Shown here: piece after piece, positions 59,933-64,000 of the stretch
Position numbering within the stretch: the first letter of the stretch is position 1
Layout of the letters: every line of letters begins with the position of its first letter
Translations under genes and position numbers: made by a program
Notes under the pieces: generated by a model
Databases searched by the model: none
What the model saw: the letters and a program-made list of their open reading frames with translations, nothing else
What the model was told of the DNA's origin: nothing
From: Vallitalea sp.
GTDB lineage: Bacteria; Bacillota; Clostridia; Lachnospirales; Vallitaleaceae
Direction: 5' to 3'
Length of the DNA stretch: 64,000 nucleotides
NCBI GenBank assembly: GCA_025210515.1
Contig: JAOARM010000012.1
Location: forward strand, 47,684 to 111,683

Positions 59933-61909
59933 TTAGTCTTCTAATTTTACCCATTTGTAGATATAATCAGCACCAAATTGTTGTAATTTCATATCTTTTA
60001 CCTTAGGATTTCTAAGACCTAATCTATTACGTTGGTAAAGTGGAACAACTACTTGATCATCTTCAAGTAAGATTTTCTCTAATTCAACTAATTTTTCAAA
60101 ACGTTCTTTTGATTTTGCTGGAGCAGTTAATTCTCCTGCCTTAGTTAATTCAATACCTTCATCATATGCTGGGTTAGAGTAATGTCCTCTGTTATAAGCA
60201 CCACCAGTTACCCACATATCCATGAATGTCATAGCATCTGGGTAGTCTGGACCCCATCCGCCCCAGTTCATAGAGAAATCACCATCTGTTGTTCTCTTTA
60301 ATTTTTCTGAGAAAGGAAGTACTAACAATTCAACAGTAGTATTTGGTAAAGTTTTTTCTAATTCATCTTTGATATGTGTTCCTACTTTAGCAGCTGTATC
60401 TCCTGAATAGATAATACATTCTAAAGTAACATCTTTAACCTTTAACTCATCTAATACTGATTGCCATAATTTCTTAGCTTCTTCTGGATTATATCTGTTA
60501 TAACCTTGTCCGCCACCATATAACTCTTCTGCTACTTGACGGAATCCTTTTCCATCATGATCTGGACTACTTACAAAATCTTTTGGTAAGAAGAAGTCAA
60601 CTGGAATAGAACCATTAGCAAAAATTACATCAGTGATATATGATTTATCAATAGCCATATTCATAGCTTTTCTTGCTCTTTTATCTCTTAATACTTTTTT
60701 AGTTGGAGTTAATGCACCATTATTAACATTAAGGCTTAAGTAGAATAATGTTGATTCTCCTAATTGAATAGTATCAGGTCTGTTACCATACTTCTCTACG
60801 TTTTCACCAGCTAATCCTGTTGAATCAGTTTCGCCGTCTAAGTACATTTGTACAGCTGTATCGTTACTAACACCTTCAATTACACGGTAATCAAGTGCAT
60901 CTAAATCTACATTTTCAGCATCCCAGTATAATGGGTTTTTAACTAAATAATGTCTTTCTGATAATTTCCACTCTTTGAATATGAAAGCACCATTGTATAA
61001 TGAACCTTCTACTGATTTTCCATATTTATCTGCTCCAACTTCATTATAGAATTTCTCACTTGCTGGGAAGAAAGAAGCAAATGTCATTAAGTCAAGGAAA
61101 TATGGAACTGGGTTAGCTAATTCAACTTTTAAAGTATAATCGTCTTCAGCAGTTACAGCTAAAGCATCAATTAATTCATTAAGCTTAGTTTTAGCTTCTT
61201 CAAGTGAACCATAATCTTTCTCAATTTTTTCTGTACTCTTAGCAATTGTTTCTTCTAATTCTTTTTTTGCTTCTTCGTATTGTTGTTTTGCAGTAGCGTC
61301 ATCTGTATCTTCATAATCATCTACACTTAATTTTTCTAAGTCTTTCATTTTTCCTTCAAGTGTAACAAGTCCTACGTTAAGATCAACAGCTTCTGCACCA
61401 TTTTTGATTGAAGCAGTTTTAATCATAGAAGCATATTGTGCAGCTTCTTTTGGATCTAAAAGTTTTTTCCAAGCGAAAATAAAGTCTTTAGCTGTAAGTT
61501 CAGCATATTCTTCGCCATTAACTGTTGCCCACTTAACACCTTTACGCAACTTAAATGTATAAGTAAGACCATCTTCAGAAACCTCGTAGGATTCTGCTAT
61601 TTCAGGTTGTGGAGTTCCATCTAATCCTAAAATAAATAATCCACTTTTAATATTTCCAAGCTTACGGAATGAAGCAGCGTCAGTAGCTTGCCAAGTTACT
61701 AATGATGGTATATTTTCTGCATCAATAAAGTTTAATACCTTATTTTGTTTAGCTGGTTCTTCTGTCTCTTTATCTTTGTCTTTGTCGTCGTTTTCACTTA
61801 CTGTTTGGTTCTCATCTGGTGTTTTATCCTTATCTGTATCTTTGTTACCACATGCAGCTAGTGAAAAAGTCATAGTCAATACTAATAGTAAAGCTAATAA
61901 TTTCTTCAT
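59933..61909 (-). CDS. oppA: Oligopeptide-binding lipoprotein OppA with coiled-coil insertion
   Basis: 658 residues, longer than the usual 540-600. A lipoprotein signal KKLLALLLVLTMTFSLAACG ends at Cys20, followed by an Asp/Lys/Glu-rich linker. SBP family 5 blocks are visible: YTFKLRKGVKWATVNGEEY, KDFIFAWKKLLDPKEAAQY and LRDKRARKAMNMAIDKSYI. Between about 190 and 245, near QYEEAKKELEETIAKSTEKI, sits a helical, probably coiled-coil insertion not typical of OppA. It captures peptides outside the membrane and delivers them to OppBC. The start at 61909 follows AGAAGGAGGATTTTT. Confidence 0.94.
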   Translation of the reverse strand: MKKLLALLLVLTMTFSLAACGNKDTDKDKTPDENQTVSENDDKDKDKETEEPAKQNKVLNFIDAENIPSLVTWQATDAASFRKLGNIKSGLFILGLDGTPQPEIAESYEVSEDGLTYTFKLRKGVKWATVNGEEYAELTAKDFIFAWKKLLDPKEAAQYASMIKTASIKNGAEAVDLNVGLVTLEGKMKDLEKLSVDDYEDTDDATAKQQYEEAKKELEETIAKSTEKIEKDYGSLEEAKTKLNELIDALAVTAEDDYTLKVELANPVPYFLDLMTFASFFPASEKFYNEVGADKYGKSVEGSLYNGAFIFKEWKLSERHYLVKNPLYWDAENVDLDALDYRVIEGVSNDTAVQMYLDGETDSTGLAGENVEKYGNRPDTIQLGESTLFYLSLNVNNGALTPTKKVLRDKRARKAMNMAIDKSYITDVIFANGSIPVDFFLPKDFVSSPDHDGKGFRQVAEELYGGGQGYNRYNPEEAKKLWQSVLDELKVKDVTLECIIYSGDTAAKVGTHIKDELEKTLPNTTVELLVLPFSEKLKRTTDGDFSMNWGGWGPDYPDAMTFMDMWVTGGAYNRGHYSNPAYDEGIELTKAGELTAPAKSKERFEKLVELEKILLEDDQVVVPLYQRNRLGLRNPKVKDMKLQQFGADYIYKWVKLED

Positions 61910-62374
61910 AAAAATCCTCCTTCTAAATTTGGTATCCCACCCTAGACATTAATTTTATATGTATCTTTTAAGTCGGGGTTAATTGCAATTTTGAAGTACT
62001 TTGATATAAGTCCAACAAAATTATACCTACTTATTATATATTAATTTTAGTTCTTTGTAAAGGACTTGGTAATAGGTTATCATGCTACCGTATTAATCCA
62101 TCATAGTATTCGGGTAATAAAATGCTAGTGATATTTTATAGTTATTCAGCCATTTATTGTCATTATATAATATGTCCTCTTTAAAAACACTTATTTGTTT
62201 TGATTTAATACCTTTGAATTTTATATAATCATTTATCTTCAAAAAACATTTTTTTCATGCTATAATAATTTCTTCAATATGCTATAATATTTTATGCAAG
62301 ATTCTAATGTAGGAATTTACTGACTTTTGTTACAATTGAGTCATTTTTACAAACACATATATACGGAGGATACT
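61910..62374. other. Intergenic region with divergent regulatory DNA
   Basis: 465 bp without a gene. It holds the upstream region of oppA (minus strand). For the plus-strand gene there are two tandem GCTATAAT boxes at about 62261-62269 and 62282-62290. The first has a possible -35 box TTCAAA with a 17-bp spacer. No riboswitch or terminator was recognised. Confidence 0.4.
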
Positions 62375-62791
62375 ATGAAAAAACATTTAAAAAAACTTCT
62401 ATTCTTTATTATTTTTATAGGAGGCACTGGCTTATTATTTACTATATTAAACAAAGATGTTAAACTGAGCTTCTTTATGAGCTTTTTAGAAAAAGTATTT
62501 TTTATTAATCTATTAGTATTTATTATTACTGGAGTTGTTTTTATTGATGATCAAGGAACTTTTAATGTATTCAAATATTCCTTTAAGCATTTTAGGGCAA
62601 CTGTTTCCGAGAAATACAAATATAGTATTAAACAAGAGTATTCCATGAAAAGTGATACTGAAATAAAAGAACATCTAAAAAACACTTATTTGTATGCGCA
62701 AAAAAAACATAGTAGCACAACAATATATTTCTATTATAGTTGTATATTGCTATTTATTTTTATAATGTATTCAATGATTTCTATTGCGTAA
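62375..62791 (+). CDS. DUF3899-like small membrane protein
   Basis: The ATG at 62375 follows TACGGAGGATACT; the frame is open further upstream but without a ribosome site. 138 residues. Membrane spans are near 6-26 (LLFFIIFIGGTGLLFTIL), 38-60 (FFINLLVFIITGVVFI) and 115-137 (IYFYYSCILLFIFIMYSM). A basic, Tyr/Lys-rich cytoplasmic or outside loop lies between the second and third (SFKHFRATVSEKYKYSIK). The pattern resembles the DUF3899 family of Bacillota. The function is unknown. It ends 31 bp before the CYTH gene and is probably cotranscribed with it. Confidence 0.6.
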   Translation: MKKHLKKLLFFIIFIGGTGLLFTILNKDVKLSFFMSFLEKVFFINLLVFIITGVVFIDDQGTFNVFKYSFKHFRATVSEKYKYSIKQEYSMKSDTEIKEHLKNTYLYAQKKHSSTTIYFYYSCILLFIFIMYSMISIA

Positions 62792-62822
62792 TAAAAATAA
62801 TAATTGGTTGAAAGGAAGAGTT

Positions 62823-63287
62823 ATGGAAATAGAAAAAAAGTATTTAATCAATCTAGAATTATCTGAGCTATCAAAATATAATAACGATAAAATTGTACAA
62901 GGCTATATTTCAACAGATCCTGTTATAAGGATAAGGCAGAAAAACCAATCTTTCTATATTACATATAAATCAGAAGGATTGATGATCAGAAATGAATTTG
63001 AAGATGAAATTTCACACAAACAATATGAATCATTAAAACCTAAGATTAATTACAACTTAATTAGTAAGAAACGTTACTATATACCAATTTCTGATACTTT
63101 AACAGCTGAAGTAGATGTATTTGAAAACCAACTAGAAGGGCTAGTTATGGCTGAAGTTGAGTTTGCTAGTGAAGAAGATGCTAATAATTTTATAGCACCT
63201 AATTGGTTCATTAAAGAAGTTACTTATGATCCAATGTTTCAAAATAGTAATCTGTGTAAGCAAAATAATATTAATTTCTTAAAATAA
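62823..63287 (+). CDS. CYTH-domain protein (triphosphate-tunnel enzyme)
   Basis: The ATG at 62823 follows GAAAGGAAGAG; a longer frame from 62784 has no ribosome site. 154 residues begin MEIEKKYLI, the ExExK motif of the CYTH superfamily (adenylate cyclase 2 / thiamine triphosphatase). Tunnel strands with charged residues follow: VIRIRQKNQSFYITYKSEG, IRNEFEDEIS, KKRYYIP and LTAEVDVFENQLEGLVMAEVEF. Bacterial members of this size usually hydrolyse inorganic tripolyphosphate or related triphosphates. The catalytic acidic and basic residues appear complete. Confidence 0.88.
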   Translation: MEIEKKYLINLELSELSKYNNDKIVQGYISTDPVIRIRQKNQSFYITYKSEGLMIRNEFEDEISHKQYESLKPKINYNLISKKRYYIPISDTLTAEVDVFENQLEGLVMAEVEFASEEDANNFIAPNWFIKEVTYDPMFQNSNLCKQNNINFLK

Positions 63288-63433
63288 CGTAACCATTTTC
63301 TTCTATAACATAACAGTTGATAAATGCATATGCGAGTATTCGTATATGCTATTTTTATACTTTTCTTACGATGATGCTATCGTTATCTGTATTAAAAACC
63401 TTCTACTATAATAAATATAAACTTCCGCTCCGA

Positions 63434-63532
63434 ATGATATAGGGTAATATTCCGTCAGCAAATTAAACGTCCATGTTTAAACTGCTGACCTCGCCGTCCG
63501 TGGCTCGTGCTCCATATTACCCTATATCATTC
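63434..63532. repeat. 99-bp structured repeat, copy 2 (inverted relative to copy 1)
   Basis: In reverse complement this reads AATGATATAGGGTAATAT, then the same 24-nt GGAGCACGAGCC... core, a GTCAGCA/TGCTGAC stem, an inner TTTAAAC/GTTTAA hairpin, and closes with ATATTACCCTATATCATT. Length and core match copy 1 at 2728-2826. The outer stem differs at several positions that change on both arms together. It sits between the CYTH gene and the tRNA operon terminator. A plus-strand ORF here (63473-63658) is an artefact of the repeat. Confidence 0.75.
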
Positions 63533-63639
63533 TACGCTAGGCTAGTGGTAGTTTTCGTTACATTATGTACATATAAGATAATATTGAGATCCAAAGATTC
63601 TATTTCTACTATTAACAAAGAGCCACAATTTATGACAAC

Positions 63640-63670
63640 AAAAAAACACTTGATATAATCAAGTGTTTTT
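63640..63670 (-). terminator. Terminator of the tRNA operon
   Basis: On the minus strand AAAAACACTTGAT and ATCAAGTGTTTTTTT form a 13-bp stem with a TATA loop and following T's, five bases past the tRNA-Leu 3' end. Confidence 0.93.
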
Positions 63671-63675
63671 CGTAG

Positions 63676-63757
63676 TGCGGATGAAGGGAGTCGAACCCCC
63701 ACGCCGCGAGGCGCTAGATCCTAAGTCTAGTGCGTCTGCCAATTCCGCCACATCCGC
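63676..63757 (-). tRNA. tRNA-Leu (anticodon TAG)
   Basis: The acceptor stem GCGGATG pairs with CATCCGC with discriminator A. The D-arm is GGCGGAATTGGCAGACGC, the anticodon stem CTAGA/TCTAG with loop CTTAGGA (TAG) and the T-arm GGGGGTTCGACTCCC. The long variable arm GCGCCTCGCGGCGT is typical of Leu. CCA is not encoded. Last of three tRNAs. Confidence 0.95.
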
Positions 63758-63849
63758 TTAGCAGTAATTTTACCTTAATCATAATATACTAATTTGTATG
63801 ATATGTCAAGTAAAATTTTCATTTTTTTTGCTTGAATGTTTTCAAGCAA

Positions 63850-63923
63850 TGAGCCACCCGGGACTCGAACCCGGGACACCTTGATTAAAAGTCAAGTGCT
63901 CTAGCCGACTGAGCTAGTGGCCC
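63850..63923 (-). tRNA. tRNA-Lys (anticodon TTT)
   Basis: The acceptor stem GGGCCAC pairs with GTGGCTC (one wobble), with discriminator A. The anticodon stem CTTGA/TCAAG holds loop CTTTTAA (TTT) and the T-arm is CCCGGGTTCGAGTCCCGGG. CCA is not encoded. Between tRNA-Gln and tRNA-Leu. Confidence 0.96.
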
Positions 63924-63928
63924 ATAAA

Positions 63929-64000
63929 CTGGGTAGGCAGGATTCGAACCTACGCATACTAGAGTCAAAGTCTAGTGCCTTACCGCTTGGCGACTACCCA
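63929..64000 (-). tRNA. tRNA-Gln (anticodon TTG)
   Basis: The acceptor stem TGGGTAG pairs with CTACCCA, with discriminator G. The anticodon stem CTAGA/TCTAG (CTAGACTTTGACTCTAG) holds loop CTTTGAC with anticodon TTG. The T-arm is GTAGGTTCGAATCCTGC. The 5' end is the last base of the window, so upstream tRNAs may follow outside. Confidence 0.94.

Noticed and set aside
63473..63658. Plus-strand ORF of 61 codons across the structured repeat
   Set aside because: It lies within and after the 99-bp repeat, has no ribosome site and runs into the tRNA operon terminator.

Overview
The window is about 64 kb of very AT-rich DNA with purine-rich ribosome binding sites (AGGAGG type) and frequent TTG starts. 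It carries an alpha/beta-type small acid-soluble spore protein, DUF1540, DUF1385, DUF4364 and a clostridial I-B-like CRISPR repeat. All of this points to an endospore-forming member of the Clostridia (Bacillota). Most of the window is chromosomal core, broken by several accessory islands.

Layout. 1-2.2 kb: end of a pyrimidine operon (pyrC, pyrF) behind a PyrR-type attenuator. 2.3-3.8 kb: a non-coding block with a 200-bp inverted repeat, a 99-bp structured repeat (second copy, inverted, at 63.4 kb) and a 12-repeat CRISPR array without cas genes. 3.9-6.7 kb: CBS protein, two PII-like proteins and a Kef-type antiporter. 6.9-14.6 kb: housekeeping genes prfA, prmC, DUF1385, rpmE, rho, fba and mgtE, the last preceded by a 20-codon leader ORF. 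14.9-16.7 kb: an ExbB/ExbD-like three-gene operon, unusual in a monoderm. 16.9-19.3 kb: DegV and a group of very small, possibly spore-related proteins.

19.5-25.4 kb: a conserved ATPase gene is split by a 4.85-kb element. A serine recombinase lies directly against one junction, and the same 6-bp core (AGATGA) sits at both ends. Joining the halves at that core restores a 371-codon frame. Cargo is a NADAR protein, an RlaP-like nucleotidyltransferase and a decaying DUF3990 toxin locus. 25.7-34.5 kb: a metalloprotease lipoprotein, then a three-gene operon of an NfeD/YqiJ-like membrane protein, a flotillin and a 1654-residue AAA+ ATPase. 34.7-39.8 kb: two-component system with a BTAD-type response regulator, MerR regulator and HD-GYP phosphodiesterase.

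40.0-44.1 kb: the most novel-looking locus, a compact RiPP-like cluster of a 31-residue precursor, an asparagine-synthetase homologue and a YcaO enzyme with a C-terminal Cys cluster. It is followed by a duplicated tail of the HD-GYP gene, which looks like an insertion scar, and by a probable small RNA. 44.5-54.7 kb: malic enzyme, radical SAM protein, DUF4364, then the protein quality-control block ysxC, lon, clpX, clpP, tig, and a spore SASP. 54.9-62 kb: an oligopeptide ABC transporter (oppA-B-C-D-F). 62.3-64 kb: two small genes, the second structured repeat and three tRNA genes (Gln, Lys, Leu).

All family calls are from reading translations and motifs; no database search was run.
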